Assembly: GCA_900100475.1 (NCBI GenBank)
Contig: FMTU01000011.1
Span: forward strand, 62,001 to 126,000
DNA: 64,000 nucleotides
Source: Sphingobium faniae
Lineage (GTDB): Bacteria; Pseudomonadota; Alphaproteobacteria; Sphingomonadales; Sphingomonadaceae
Reading direction: 5' to 3'
Every line of letters starts with the position of its first letter. The stretch's first letter is position 1. The notes under the pieces are model-generated. The model was given only the letters and a program-made list of their open reading frames with translations, was not told the DNA's origin and made no database searches. Position numbers and translations under genes: made by a program. Positions 34,699-43,113 of this stretch are shown here, in pieces.

Positions 34699-36266
34699 GG
34701 CACGATCACGATCATGTCCGAATTGGAAGCGGCGTAGGTCAGGGCGTAGGCCATCTCACCCCGCGACTGGGCATGAAGGGTCAGCAGAGGTTGGCCGGCG
34801 ATAATATCGTCGCCGAGGCTGACATGCAGGCGCATGCCCGCTGCCGGTACGTCCGGAGCGCCGGCAAGCTTTGCCAGACGGGCAATCCGGCGATTGTCGA
34901 TGTGCGTGACGCGGCCACTATGGCTTGCCACGATCGGGTGGGTCAGCCTGGCCGTGGGCGGCGTTCGCATTCCGCCCTGAGCGTCGCATATGCGCTGGAA
35001 TTTCTTCCAGGCGCTGCCATCGGCCAGCGTCTGTTCGGCGAGCGCCCGTCCCGTCCCTGCCAAAGCCACCTCGCCGATTTCGAGGATGACGCCCGCAAGA
35101 ATGCAGACGCGATCGCGCAGATCCATGGGCGCGTCCGGGTCTCCCGTTAGAACGGCGAGGACATCGCGCGCCTCGAGCGCGGGGCCGATAGCCCTGCCGA
35201 CCGGCTGTGTTCCATCGGTCTGGACACAGCGCGTGATAAGGCCGAACCGGCCAGCGACGGTGGTCAGCGTCGCGGCAAGACGTTCGGCGGCGTCTGCGCT
35301 GCGAACCTTGGCGGTTGGTCCGACAGGGATGTCGAGCACGACATGGGTAGCTCCCGCCGCAATCTTCTTCGACAGGACCGAAGCGATCAATTGTCCTTCG
35401 GTGTCGATGTCGAGCGCGCGCTCCACGCCGATGAAGATGTCATCGGCAGGGCTCAGGCGTACCGCCCCGCCCCAGGCAAGGCATCCGCCTTCGGAGGCCA
35501 CCACGCGTTGCATGGCCTCGAGGTCAAGGTCGACCCGGGTGAGCGTCTCCATGGTATCGGCGGTCCCGGCCGGGGACGTAATCGCGCGCGACGATGTCTT
35601 GGGCATGGTGAGGCCGCAAGCCGCTGCGATGGCGACAATGATCGGCGTGGTCCGGTTGCCGGGAAGACCCCCGACACTATGCTTGTCGACGACGATCTCG
35701 CTCGGCCAGCGCAAACGGTCGCCGGCGTCGACCATGGCCTTGGTGAGAGAGTAGGTCTCGTCCTCGTCAAAAGGCAGCGCTGCCGTCGCGGTAAGGAAAG
35801 CGGCAAGATGCACATCCGAATAGCGGCCGGCGACAACATCTTCAACGATGCTCCGCAGGGCGGCGGCATTCAGTCTGTGCCCATAGATACGCTGGCGGAC
35901 ACAGGTGATCGATTCGAGTGGTGGCGCATGGCCGACCTGGACGATGGTCCCTTCGTCGACACCAAGCGCTTGCCAGGCGGCTTCAGAGAGACCGATCTCG
36001 TCTCCCGCGAGGAACTCGCCATCGACCTGGAAGAGCGTTGCGGCGATCGGCCGGCCACTATTGCGGATATAAATCTGGGTGTGCGCAGCAAGGCCTTCAG
36101 CATGACAGACCGGGCTGTCGCTCCGCATGACGGCGACCAGCTCATGATGCGTGTGAAGGCGCAAACGGCGCGCGCGCGCGAAGGACGGCTCGACCTGGCC
36201 TGGGACATCGAGAACATGTTGCGCCTGCAACGGAGCGGAGCCGCCGCCCGTAGAAACCTCCTTCAC
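34695..36266 (-). CDS. AMP phosphorylase-like member of the thymidine phosphorylase family
   Basis: A 523-residue protein. The first 90 residues form an extra domain absent from ordinary thymidine phosphorylase (about 440 residues) and typical of the archaeal AMP phosphorylase branch. The catalytic part has VVDKHSVGGLPGNRTTPIIV and TSPAGTADTMETLTRVDLD. AMP phosphorylase splits AMP with phosphate into adenine and ribose 1,5-bisphosphate. Its ATG overlaps the alcohol dehydrogenase stop by four bases, and its stop overlaps the prs start, so all three are tightly coupled. No ribose-1,5-bisphosphate isomerase is in the window. A thymidine phosphorylase activity cannot be excluded. Confidence 0.82.
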   Translation of the reverse strand: MKEVSTGGGSAPLQAQHVLDVPGQVEPSFARARRLRLHTHHELVAVMRSDSPVCHAEGLAAHTQIYIRNSGRPIAATLFQVDGEFLAGDEIGLSEAAWQALGVDEGTIVQVGHAPPLESITCVRQRIYGHRLNAAALRSIVEDVVAGRYSDVHLAAFLTATAALPFDEDETYSLTKAMVDAGDRLRWPSEIVVDKHSVGGLPGNRTTPIIVAIAAACGLTMPKTSSRAITSPAGTADTMETLTRVDLDLEAMQRVVASEGGCLAWGGAVRLSPADDIFIGVERALDIDTEGQLIASVLSKKIAAGATHVVLDIPVGPTAKVRSADAAERLAATLTTVAGRFGLITRCVQTDGTQPVGRAIGPALEARDVLAVLTGDPDAPMDLRDRVCILAGVILEIGEVALAGTGRALAEQTLADGSAWKKFQRICDAQGGMRTPPTARLTHPIVASHSGRVTHIDNRRIARLAKLAGAPDVPAAGMRLHVSLGDDIIAGQPLLTLHAQSRGEMAYALTYAASNSDMIVIVP

Positions 36267-37300
36267 GTGGCGATGACCACCTTCAAGGCTTGGGAAACGG
36301 CCGCGTTCGAGAAAGTCTCATAGGCGCCCAGGATATCATCGAGCGCAAAACGGTGGGTAACGAGTTGCTCCGGCTGCAACCGCTTTGCTTCAACCGTCTT
36401 GAGAAGCATCGGCGTGCTGACCGTATCGACAAGACGCGTCGTGATCGTGACGTTGCGCGACCAGAGCTGTTCCAGATGGAGGTCGACTTTCGTGCCGTGC
36501 ACGCCGACATTGGCAATCACCCCGCCCGGCGCAACGAGTTCCTCGCACAGACCGAAGGTCGCAGGCACCCCAACCGCCTCGATCGCGGCATCGACTCCCT
36601 TGCCTTCCGTCAGGTCGCGAACCAGGTTCACGACATCTTCTCGCGAGCTGTTGAACGTATGCGTGGCGCCGAACCGGCGCGCGACAGCAAGACGGTTGTC
36701 GTCGAGATCGATCATGATGATGCGGGCCGGCGCGTAGAACTGCGCGGTGAGCAGGGTCGCAAGCCCGATCGGACCAGCACCTACGATCGCCACGCTGCTT
36801 CCCGGCGCGACCTTCCCGTTGAGAACCCCGCATTCATAGCCGGTGGGCAGGATGTCGCTGAGCATGACGAGCGCTTCCTCGTCCGCTCCGGCGGGTATCG
36901 GATGGAGGCTGTTGTCGGCATGAGGAATGCGGACGAATTCCGCCTGCGTCCCGTCGATGGTATTGCCCAGGATCCACCCGCCGTCGGCACAGTGCGAATA
37001 CATCCCGCGACGGCAATATTCGCAGCGCGCGCAGGAGGTGATGCAGGAGATCAGGACATGATCACCAGCCTTGAAGCTGCCCACCGCAGTGCCCACCTTT
37101 TCGACGATCCCGACACCTTCATGGCCGAGAATCCGGCCCGGCTCGCAAGTGGTGACATCGCCCTTGAGAATGTGCAGGTCAGTGCCGCAAATCGTCGTTT
37201 TCGTGACCCGCACAATCGCGTCGGTCGGCGCCTGCAGGTCGGGCTTGGGGCGTTCGTCGAGGCTTTTCTGGCCAGGACCGTGATAAACCAGGGCTTTCAT
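36263..37300 (-). CDS. Zinc-dependent alcohol dehydrogenase (first of two)
   Basis: About 345 residues from the ATG at 37300, chosen because GGAGG precedes it. The catalytic zinc site is CGTDLHILKG and GHEGVGIVEKVG, the structural zinc site is CARCEYCRRGMYSHC, and the NAD site is VGAGPIGLATLLTAQF. It oxidises or forms an alcohol such as ethanol with NAD(H). At the head of the operon with the AMP-phosphorylase-like and prs genes, it may regenerate NAD+ under low oxygen. Substrate is not determined. Confidence 0.86.
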   Translation of the reverse strand: MKALVYHGPGQKSLDERPKPDLQAPTDAIVRVTKTTICGTDLHILKGDVTTCEPGRILGHEGVGIVEKVGTAVGSFKAGDHVLISCITSCARCEYCRRGMYSHCADGGWILGNTIDGTQAEFVRIPHADNSLHPIPAGADEEALVMLSDILPTGYECGVLNGKVAPGSSVAIVGAGPIGLATLLTAQFYAPARIIMIDLDDNRLAVARRFGATHTFNSSREDVVNLVRDLTEGKGVDAAIEAVGVPATFGLCEELVAPGGVIANVGVHGTKVDLHLEQLWSRNVTITTRLVDTVSTPMLLKTVEAKRLQPEQLVTHRFALDDILGAYETFSNAAVSQALKVVIAT

Positions 37301-37338
37301 GGCATCCTCCATTCGCAATCTTTCACGATTGCCGATCG

Positions 37339-38175
37339 TCAGTGTACGAAGACAATCGGCAATCGCTGGCGCGCGAGGAGTTCGCGCGTCACGCCGCCCA
37401 GCACAAATTCCACGGCTCGCGAGCGCCCATAGCCCCCGATGACGAGCACGTCAGCGCGCTGCTCGAACGCGAAGTTCTGCAGAGCATCTGACGTTCCATG
37501 CTCCGCTGAAGCAATGGCGTGCACGGCAGCATTGTGGCCATGGCGGGTGAGATGGCGGGCGATCTGAACTCCCGGCACGGGCTGGTCGGATTTATAGCCG
37601 TCAAGTGCATCTACGATGACGACATCGACCGCCGCGCCAGGTTCGGCCAGATCGAGGATCGCCCGTGCAGCCCGAAAAGCTTCAAGCGACGCGTTCCATC
37701 CAAGCGCGGCATGGGTGATGGGCGCCGGCTTCCAGGTCCCCGGCATCACCATTGTCGGCACGCCCGCGAACATGAGCGCCTCGGTGATGTGGCGGCGCAG
37801 ACCATCGCTCTGCCAGCCACCAAGTCCGGGGATGAGGGCGATATCGGCATGCTGCCCTTCCTCCTTGGCAAGGCCGGGGAGAAGGCCGGGTGCTTCGAAC
37901 AGCGCGTGAACCTCGACGTGAACCGGCGCGCCTTCCGCACGCTTGCGAACCGCCGCGACATGCTCTTTGCGTTGGGCGTCCGACACCTCCATGGCTGTGG
38001 CATAGGCCATCGGATCGACTGCTGCCGCCCAGGCGAGGTTTTCGGTCACGACGACGATCGTCAGCGCCGCGTCATAGAGACCCGCATAAGCGACCGCCTG
38101 ATCGACCCCTGTCAGCGAGGAAGCTGTGCCGTCGACAACGGCGAGCACGTCCCTGATCGATGTGTTCTTGCTCAT
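37339..38175 (-). CDS. Universal stress protein, tandem-domain type (fourth of four)
   Basis: About 278 residues from the ATG at 38175 (MSKNTSIRDVLAVVDGTASS); a longer frame starts at 38226. It ends IGGYGRSRAVEFVLGGVTRELL, the shared ATP-loop pattern of this island's Usp set. It lies 38 bp upstream of the alcohol dehydrogenase, so it is probably the first gene of that operon. The ribosome-binding site is weak. Confidence 0.84.
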   Translation of the reverse strand: MSKNTSIRDVLAVVDGTASSLTGVDQAVAYAGLYDAALTIVVVTENLAWAAAVDPMAYATAMEVSDAQRKEHVAAVRKRAEGAPVHVEVHALFEAPGLLPGLAKEEGQHADIALIPGLGGWQSDGLRRHITEALMFAGVPTMVMPGTWKPAPITHAALGWNASLEAFRAARAILDLAEPGAAVDVVIVDALDGYKSDQPVPGVQIARHLTRHGHNAAVHAIASAEHGTSDALQNFAFEQRADVLVIGGYGRSRAVEFVLGGVTRELLARQRLPIVFVH

Positions 38176-38261
38176 GGTCGCATCATCGTTCCGAACGATC
38201 GGCGTCGCACTCCGTAACATTACCAAGGGCCGCCCAGACGCCGGCCAGACCGCGAACTGTG

Positions 38262-39287
38262 CTAGAATCGTTCCTGGCGTTGATAATCTCCCGGTTCTCC
38301 GGGGAGGAGAACGGCCGCGCCGACCAACGCCCCTGCGCGAAGGCGCTCAAGGGCAATGTTGGCGTCGACGAGGGGGAAAGCGGTCGTGACCGACTTAACC
38401 CGAGCCTTTTGTACAACCTTGAAAAAACTCGTCCCGTCGTCGCGGGTGAGATTTGCAACCGAGGCGATCGTACGTTCGCCCCAGAGATCGGCGTAGGGGA
38501 ACGCAGGAATGTCGCTCATGTGGATGCCGGCGCAGATGACCCGCCCGCCCTTGCGGGTAGCGCGGAGCGCCGCAGGGACCAGCGCGCCGACCGGCGCGAA
38601 GATGATCGCGGCATCGAGCTCCGCAGGGGCCGGTTCGTCCGATGATCCAGCCCACATGCAGCCAAGCGACCGCGCAAAGTCCTGGCCTTCGCTATCGCCC
38701 GCTTTGGTGAAGGCGTAGACCTGCCTGCCCTGCCAGATGGCGATCTGCGCGATGATATGCGCCGCGGCACCAAAACCATAAAGCCCGAGACATCGCCCAT
38801 CGCCGGCGGCACGCAGCGAACGCCAGCCGATCAGGCCCGCGCAAAGCAATGGTGCCGCCTCTTCATCCGAATAGATGTCGGGGATATGAAAGCAGAAATG
38901 AGCGTCGGCAACGGCATGGGTCGCATAGCCTCCGTCTCGCGTACATCCGGTAAAGCCGGGCGTGTCGCACAGATTCTCACGCCCGGAGCGGCAATAGTCA
39001 CAGCGCCCGCAGCTATGCCCCAGCCACGGAACGCCCACCCGGTCACCCGGCAGGAAGCCGGCCACCCCTTCTCCCAACGCGGCGACGATCCCGACAATCT
39101 CATGGCCCGGGATAATCGGAAGCTCGGCGGTCACTTCACCGTCGACAATATGGAGGTCAGTCCGGCAGACACCGCAGGCGGTCACCTTGACCAGCAGTTC
39201 CCCTGGTCCCGGGTCTGGAAGCGCGCGGGCGACAAGTCGAAGCGGACCGCCCACCGCGCCGAGTTCCATCGCCCACATATCCGTCAT
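38262..39287 (-). CDS. Zinc-dependent alcohol dehydrogenase (second of two, AdhA/AdhP-like)
   Basis: About 341 residues from the ATG at 39287, which has AAAGGA before it; a longer frame starts at 39365 and would overlap the acetyltransferase gene. CGVCRTDLHIVDGE and GHEIVGIVAALGEG form the catalytic zinc site, and CGRCDYCRSGRENLC the structural zinc site. GFTGCTRDGGYATHAVAD matches the AdhA-like branch that reduces or oxidises short aldehydes and alcohols. It differs clearly from the dehydrogenase at 36.3 kb, so the two probably have distinct substrates. Confidence 0.85.
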   Translation of the reverse strand: MTDMWAMELGAVGGPLRLVARALPDPGPGELLVKVTACGVCRTDLHIVDGEVTAELPIIPGHEIVGIVAALGEGVAGFLPGDRVGVPWLGHSCGRCDYCRSGRENLCDTPGFTGCTRDGGYATHAVADAHFCFHIPDIYSDEEAAPLLCAGLIGWRSLRAAGDGRCLGLYGFGAAAHIIAQIAIWQGRQVYAFTKAGDSEGQDFARSLGCMWAGSSDEPAPAELDAAIIFAPVGALVPAALRATRKGGRVICAGIHMSDIPAFPYADLWGERTIASVANLTRDDGTSFFKVVQKARVKSVTTAFPLVDANIALERLRAGALVGAAVLLPGEPGDYQRQERF

Positions 39288-39324
39288 CGTAAGGCATCCT
39301 TTCGAAGGTGCCATAATCAGTCCA

Positions 39325-39840
39325 TCATTGAAGCTGCTTTGATACAATGACGAGGGTGGCATCATCCGGATAGGCCTTCACCGTGAAACCTGAATCCCGC
39401 TCCACTTCGATCGCCTTCTGGTTCAGCCGGCTTTCGACAGCCTCCAGCGTGCGGCAGCCCCGCGTCTTCGCATGATCCGCGGCGCGGTTGAGAAGCGTCC
39501 AGCCTACGCCTTGATGCTTGTAGTCCGCGCGAACCGCGATCGCGACTTCAGCACGCTCCCCCGCTGGTTCGATCGCGATCATGGCTGATCCAACTAGCGC
39601 CCCGTCATCGACGAAGGCCAGGAAATCCTCCGTCTGCTTGTGGTCGACATCGATCATGGAGGCGATCTGGTCGTCGGAGACCCTGAGCATTGCCGTGAGG
39701 AAACGGAAGCGCAGATCTTCGAGGGTGACCTTGTCGAAAAAATCTCTGAGCAAAGGTCCGTCGTCGCGCGTGACCGGCCGCAAGGACAGGCTCAGCCCCG
39801 ATCGGGTCACCACCTCGGTGAAGGACGGGATATCGGACAT
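39325..39840 (-). CDS. GNAT-family N-acetyltransferase
   Basis: A 171-residue GNAT protein. The acetyl-CoA pyrophosphate loop is seen in VAIAVRADYKHQGVGWTLLN (Q/RxxGxG form). The N-terminal half (PVTRDDGPLLRDFFDKVTLE, LRFRFLTAMLR) resembles the Pat-like acetyltransferases attached to acetyl-CoA synthetase regulation in other bacteria. Here it stands alone. With Pta and AckA nearby it might set protein acetylation in response to acetate metabolism, which is speculation. A FixJ-like element lies 182 bp upstream. Confidence 0.75.
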   Translation of the reverse strand: MSDIPSFTEVVTRSGLSLSLRPVTRDDGPLLRDFFDKVTLEDLRFRFLTAMLRVSDDQIASMIDVDHKQTEDFLAFVDDGALVGSAMIAIEPAGERAEVAIAVRADYKHQGVGWTLLNRAADHAKTRGCRTLEAVESRLNQKAIEVERDSGFTVKAYPDDATLVIVSKQLQ

Positions 39841-40144
39841 ACGATCACCTCATCTTCGATGTTGGTCCATGCGGAAAGGACGATACGCTTCCGGCACCAT
39901 CGGGCGCGTCGTTGCGCTTACGAGCGCAATTCCGCAGCATGGTCAGCCAGGCTGACGAATCCTTTGCTGGCGACGCGATCGGGAGGATAGCCGAGCGTTG
40001 AACTCAATGGGCTTGGGAAGTTTACGTAACCGAATCCGCAGCTCGCCGCCTGCAGTGAAGTGACAACGGTGATGGCCCATCCACCGGATCCATCTTACAC
40101 CATTGCTCGCTTAGGCTCATGAGGAGTACAGCTTGATCAATCCG
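39841..40144. other. Intergenic region with a TACGTA element at 40022-40029
   Basis: This 304-bp interval has no gene I can support. It contains TTACGTAA at 40022-40029; read on the minus strand it continues ACTTCCC, close to the other FixJ-like elements. It stands 182 bp upstream of the acetyltransferase gene. A TTGATCAA palindrome lies at 40133-40140, near the end of the CBS gene, and is too short to be an FNR site. Confidence 0.4.
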
Positions 40145-40564
40145 TCATTCGTCCAGAAGGGTCCGGAGAATGTCGGCCCGGCTGATGAGTCCGACCAGCT
40201 TGCCGTTCGAAATCACCGGCAGTCGCTTGACGCCGTGCCGCTCCATCAGGCCGATCGCATCGGTGAGCGAAACATCGCCGTCGACCGTCACCAGCTCGGT
40301 CGACATGAGCTCTCCAACCCGCGTTGAATCCAGTGCATCCCTGCGGACTTCCCGCCCAGCATCGAACAACGAGTCCAGCCGAAACGAATCCGTTGCCTTC
40401 CGGAAGAAATCGCCTTCGGAAATGAGGCCATGAAGTTCGCCGTCCCGATCCACCACCGGCAACGCGCTGATGTTGTGGTTACCCATGCATCGGATTGCTT
40501 CCGCCAGGGAACTTTCTGGGGTGACGGTGGCCGCCCCGAGTGTCATGATGTCGCTCGCTTTCAT
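40145..40564 (-). CDS. CBS-domain pair protein
   Basis: A 139-residue protein consisting of two CBS motifs and little else: MKASDIMTLGAATVTPESSL with SALPVVDRDGELHGLISEGD, and VGELMSTELVTVDGDVSLTD with RLPVISNGKLVGLISRADIL. Such stand-alone pairs bind adenine nucleotides and sense energy charge. Its target is unknown. Similar CBS proteins accompany Usp genes in other hypoxia clusters. Confidence 0.87.
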   Translation of the reverse strand: MKASDIMTLGAATVTPESSLAEAIRCMGNHNISALPVVDRDGELHGLISEGDFFRKATDSFRLDSLFDAGREVRRDALDSTRVGELMSTELVTVDGDVSLTDAIGLMERHGVKRLPVISNGKLVGLISRADILRTLLDE

Positions 40565-40743
40565 GCCCTTGGTCCTTCCGCTTTCAAATCCTGATCATCA
40601 CTGAAGTCCTGCAACCTGACGATCGGTCTCGTATAGGTTCCGTTGCTGGTCAGGTTCACTCCTGAGGGCGACGGTCCTTTTCATGACAAAGGTTTTCCCG
40701 CGTCCCGCGCACTCGGAAAATGACGGTTCGTGTCCCTTTCGGC

Positions 40744-41136
40744 TCAGGCATTGGTCTCGACATTGTTCGCAGCCGGCACAGCAGCAGCGCCGGCGGCAGT
40801 ATTGGCGAAGGCCTGGAGCGGCGACAGGAAGAAGGCGCGCAGAGGCTCAAAGGCGACGGACAACTGCGCCGTCTCGCTTTCCGGCGAGAAGAGATCCCCG
40901 GCGGTCTCCTGCCATTCTTCGAACGCCGCCTTTGTGTCGGTGGCGAGAGCCAAACGGTTCTGCTCCACCTCCTGAGCAACTTCGGAAAATTTTCCCGGCT
41001 CGAAGAAGGCGCCCAGCGCATGCGCCCCGATCGCGGCCTGCCGCGCCCCGGTCGTGCGGGCGATGTCAAAGAACCTCAGCGCGAGTTGACGGTTGGCGCC
41101 GGCGATGGCCACGACCTGATCGAGTGGGAATGTCAT
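40744..41136 (-). CDS. Phasin-like PHA granule protein
   Basis: About 130 residues from the ATG at 41136 (MTFPLDQVVAIAGANRQLAL), with AAGGA upstream. It is helical and rich in Ala, Gln and Glu, and the tail AFANTAAGAAAVPAANN is low-complexity Ala, as in phasins. Phasins coat polyhydroxyalkanoate granules. The gene is divergent from the PHA synthase across 215 bp, which strongly supports the call. Confidence 0.7.
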   Translation of the reverse strand: MTFPLDQVVAIAGANRQLALRFFDIARTTGARQAAIGAHALGAFFEPGKFSEVAQEVEQNRLALATDTKAAFEEWQETAGDLFSPESETAQLSVAFEPLRAFFLSPLQAFANTAAGAAAVPAANNVETNA

Positions 41137-41277
41137 CGTTGGATCCTTTTCATCATGATATCCGCGAGACCCGCCTGTCATCGGGCCGCAACCATCGGTT
41201 GCGATCATATGCAGGCCCTCTCCCACGGAAACGCAGTCTCTTTACCCTGATTGGTTCCATGCGAAGAATTGGGATGT

Positions 41278-41285
41278 ATACGTAT
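41278..41285. promoter_or_regulatory. TACGTA (FixJ-like) element between phasin and PHA synthase genes
   Basis: ATACGTAT is 67 bp upstream of the phaC start and 142 bp upstream of the phasin start. On the minus strand it continues ACATCCC, like the element at 40.02 kb. It could drive either gene or both. Confidence 0.3.
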
Positions 41286-41351
41286 CGGTCGGCCGCTGCC
41301 GATCGGATAGGTGCACAACAGGCTAAAGCATGACCCACGCGCGGCAGGTTG

Positions 41352-43109
41352 ATGATGAATGACATACAGCATGTTGCCGCCGACCCGCTCGACGGCATCA
41401 GCCAGACCCTCGATCGTGCGGCTGCGGTTGGCATCGCGCAGCTGACGCACGGGCTATCGCCGGTGACGATGGTCCTCGCGGCAACCGACTGGATGTTGCA
41501 CCTCGCCAGCGCCCCCGGCAAGCAATTGCAACTGGGCGCCAAGGCCGCAAGAAAATGCTGGCGCTTGTCCGATTATATCGGACGAAGCCTCAGCGATCCT
41601 GCTGCCGCCCCCGCGATCGAACCTCTGCCCCAGGACCGCCGGTTCACCGATCCGGCATGGAAGGAGCCGCCCTTCAATCTGATTGTCCAGGCTTTCTTGC
41701 TGAACCAGCAGTGGTGGCACGCCGCGACCACCGGGATCGGCGGGGTGAGCAGGCACCACGAAGACATCGCCGAGTTCGCGGCCCGGCAAATCCTCGATGT
41801 CTTCGCGCCAACCAATTTCCTTGCCACCAATCCGGTCCTGCAGCGCAAGATCGTCGAAACCGGCGGGCGGTGCGTCGTCGATGGCTTCCGCAACCTCATG
41901 GAGGACATGCAGCGCCTGGCGCGCGGCGAGCCGCCCGTGGGCGCGGAGGACTTCCCGGTGGGCGAGAAAGTCGCGACCGCCAAAGGGAAAGTCGTCTATC
42001 GCAACGCGCTCATCGAACTCATCCAGTATGAGCCCACGACGGAGACAGTGCGGCCCGAACCGATCCTGGTCATCCCCGCCTGGATCATGAAATACTATAT
42101 CCTCGACCTCTCGCCCGAGAATTCGCTGGTGCGCTGGCTGACAGGTCAGGGCTTCACCGTCTTCATGATCTCCTGGCGTAATCCCGGAAAACAGGATCGC
42201 GACCTCGATCTCGAAGCCTATCGCCGGCTTGGGCCGATGGCCGCGCTGGACGCGATCGACACGATCACGGGCGGTCAGAAGGTGCACGCCGCCGGCTACT
42301 GTCTTGGTGGCACGCTGCTGTCGATCGCCGCGGCAGCAATGGCACGAGACGGTGACGAGCGGCTCGCCAGCGTCACCCTGCTGGCGGCCCAGACCGAGTT
42401 CAGCGAACCGGGCGAACTCGGCCTGTTTATCGACGAAGCCCAACTCAACATACTCGACAACATGATGTGGGGCCGCGGCTATCTCGACGGCGCGCAGATG
42501 GGTGGCGCGTTTCAGATCCTGCGGTCGAACGATCTCGTCTGGTCGCGCGTGCTCGGCACTTACCTCATGGGTGAACGTGAACCGATGAGCGACCTTATGG
42601 CCTGGAACGCCGACGCAACGCGCATGCCCTATCGCATGCACAGCGAATATCTGAACCGCCTGTTCCTGAACGACGATCTGGCCGAAGGGAAATACAAGGT
42701 CGATGACCGCACGATCACGCTGTCGGCGATCGATAAACCCATGTTCGTGGTCGGCACCGAGCGCGACCACGTCGCTCCATGGCGTTCGGTTCACAAGATT
42801 CACCTGCTGACCGGCGCGGAGATTACTTTCGTGCTCACCAGCGGCGGGCATAACGCCGGGATCGTTTCCGAACCGGGTCACAAGGGCCGCTCCTATCGTG
42901 TGATGACGCGTGAGGCGTGCGGACCATCCTATGATCCCGAGGCGTGGCTGGAACGAACGGAGGACAAGACGGGGTCCTGGTGGACCGAGTGGGGCGCCTG
43001 GCTCACGGCTCGCTCGGGAACGCTGAGCGCGCCCCCGGCCATGGGCGCGCCCGACAAGGGCTTCACGCCCCTTGCCGACGCGCCCGGCCTATATGTCCTG
43101 GAGAAATAA
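41352..43109 (+). CDS. phaC: Poly(3-hydroxyalkanoate) synthase
   Basis: About 585 residues. The lipase-like box HAAGYCLGGTLLSIAA has the catalytic Cys of PHA synthases; the Asp and His follow in the C-terminal third (FVVGTERDHVAPW and TSGGHNAGIVSEPG). An N-terminal PhaC domain is present. The size fits a class I enzyme working without PhaE. It polymerises hydroxyacyl-CoA into PHA in the cytoplasm. TTG 41349, ATG 41352 and ATG 41355 are all possible starts. It is followed after four bases by the MaoC-Pta gene, so PHA and acetate genes form one operon. Confidence 0.9.
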   Translation: MMNDIQHVAADPLDGISQTLDRAAAVGIAQLTHGLSPVTMVLAATDWMLHLASAPGKQLQLGAKAARKCWRLSDYIGRSLSDPAAAPAIEPLPQDRRFTDPAWKEPPFNLIVQAFLLNQQWWHAATTGIGGVSRHHEDIAEFAARQILDVFAPTNFLATNPVLQRKIVETGGRCVVDGFRNLMEDMQRLARGEPPVGAEDFPVGEKVATAKGKVVYRNALIELIQYEPTTETVRPEPILVIPAWIMKYYILDLSPENSLVRWLTGQGFTVFMISWRNPGKQDRDLDLEAYRRLGPMAALDAIDTITGGQKVHAAGYCLGGTLLSIAAAAMARDGDERLASVTLLAAQTEFSEPGELGLFIDEAQLNILDNMMWGRGYLDGAQMGGAFQILRSNDLVWSRVLGTYLMGEREPMSDLMAWNADATRMPYRMHSEYLNRLFLNDDLAEGKYKVDDRTITLSAIDKPMFVVGTERDHVAPWRSVHKIHLLTGAEITFVLTSGGHNAGIVSEPGHKGRSYRVMTREACGPSYDPEAWLERTEDKTGSWWTEWGAWLTARSGTLSAPPAMGAPDKGFTPLADAPGLYVLEK

Positions 43110-43113
43110 GCGA

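Noticed and set aside
26725..40140. TTGATCAA sequences near 26728 and 40133 as FNR/FixK sites
   Set aside because: FNR/FixK sites need TTGAT and ATCAA separated by four bases; here the arms overlap. I saw no proper site in the promoters inspected.
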